Shown here in pieces: positions 6,317-6,591 of a DNA stretch of 6,591 nt (the stretch's first letter is position 1; each line of letters opens with the position of its first letter). The notes under the pieces were generated by a model. It ran no database searches. It saw only the letters and a program-made list of their open reading frames with translations, and had not been told where the DNA came from. The DNA is from a bacterium (GTDB lineage: Bacteria > JAMCPX01). The stretch spans positions 1-6,591 of the forward strand of contig JAJYLM010000122.1 of NCBI GenBank assembly GCA_021787655.1, written 5' to 3'. Made by a program: the position numbers and the translations under genes.

Positions 6317-6349
6317 AACCCCCTTGCCTTCCCCCTTATCAGGGGGGGA
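6317..6349. repeat. REP-like C/G-run palindrome
   Basis: CCCCCT at 6331-6336 pairs with AGGGGG at 6341-6346 around TATC. A second C-run, AACCCCCTTG, stands just upstream at 6317-6326. Intergenic palindromes of this kind are commonly dispersed in many copies in bacterial genomes. No T tract follows on either strand, so a terminator is less likely. Confidence 0.45.
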
Positions 6350-6361
6350 AAATAATAGGAA

Positions 6362-6404
6362 ATTTGCGTCTCACCGTCTCACTATTGTCCCATTTGCGTC
6401 TCAT
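6362..6404. repeat. GCGTCTCA repeat cluster, possible insertion sequence end
   Basis: ATTTGCGTCTCA occurs at 6362-6373 and again, identically, at 6392-6403, 30 bp apart. CGTCTCAC is also repeated in perfect tandem at 6367-6374 and 6375-6382. On the minus strand this reads TGTCATGAGACGCAAATGG from 6408 leftward, beginning with TGT as many IS21-family ends do. IS21-type elements carry several short repeats near their ends. No transposase is recognisable in the window, so this would be an isolated end or a remnant. Confidence 0.4.
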
Positions 6405-6591
6405 GACACGATAAACGGTAGTGAAATTTCAAGTCGGCGAGCTGTTCACACAGGGACCGGAGAAGAGCACACGGTGGCCTATCTCAGCCTTTACTGGATT
6501 TGAGGACAGAAAAAGAAATCACGGTTTTGTTTTCTTCTGCATGTGCCGTAATCTCCCTGCTGCAGCTTTTCTTCTCCCTGCACCACACTTC

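Larger units (their letters stand above)
6004..6591. other. Long non-coding stretch downstream of the lipoprotein gene
   Basis: No convincing gene lies in these 588 bases. Positions 6004-6190 are AT-rich with stops in all frames I checked, and no strong terminator follows the lipoprotein stop. A weak hairpin before ATTTTTAATTTT at about 6084-6120 may serve. Positions 6190-6300 hold one short minus-strand frame (listed separately). Positions 6317-6410 hold a palindrome and a repeat cluster (listed separately). From 6415 to the window end one plus-strand frame stays open, and minus-strand frames enter from the right and stop near 6485-6525. These may be the end of a gene or of a decayed mobile element lying beyond the window. 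Confidence 0.6.

Noticed and set aside
6421..6591. Plus-strand frame from GTG 6421 open to the window end
   Set aside because: There is no ribosome binding site, the translation is unconvincing, and 57 codons without a stop is not strong evidence. It may also be antisense to a gene entering from the right.

Overview
The window looks like a chromosomal stretch of a Gram-negative bacterium. Two genes carry lipoprotein-type signal peptides, and the cysteine-rich repeat lipoprotein and the variant IscA-like protein are of kinds I associate with the former Deltaproteobacteria (Desulfobacterota, Myxococcota) and neighbouring phyla such as Nitrospirota. This placement is inference; no marker gene is present to fix it. 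Positions 1 to about 4570 are GC-rich (near 57-60% by eye). From about 4600 onward the sequence is clearly more AT-rich (near 45% or less).

Layout: (a) 2-844, + strand, the C-terminal 280 residues of a two-HKD phospholipase D superfamily protein of cardiolipin synthase type, cut by the window edge. (b) Convergent with it, only 16 bp away, is a minus-strand pair: an AlkD-like DNA alkylation repair protein (3512-2859) followed 33 bp later by a large lipoprotein esterase/lipase of the VolA/bacterial virulence-factor lipase type (2825-861). (c) Divergent from alkD is a small two-helix membrane protein with a conserved C-terminal domain (3595-4152). After it comes a 117-residue protein resembling an A-type (IscA/HesB) iron-sulfur carrier but with altered cysteines (4220-4573), which has its own sigma70-like promoter. 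(d) Past a likely terminator lies an AT-rich spacer with an unusual chain of alternating inverted repeats, then a 392-residue cysteine-rich lipoprotein (4825-6003) built of two different repeat types. (e) 6004-6591 has no convincing gene. It holds a C/G-run palindrome of REP type and a cluster of GCGTCTCA repeats that may be the end of an insertion sequence.

No single pathway unites these genes. Two concern the envelope (lipid synthesis, surface lipase), one is base-excision repair, one looks tied to Fe-S chemistry, and the cysteine-rich lipoprotein is probably an acquired or fast-evolving surface protein. Three start codons were moved inward from the longest reading frame, two of them on strong ribosome binding site evidence. 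The most interesting parts are the cysteine-rich lipoprotein with its upstream operator-like structure, and the variant A-type protein.
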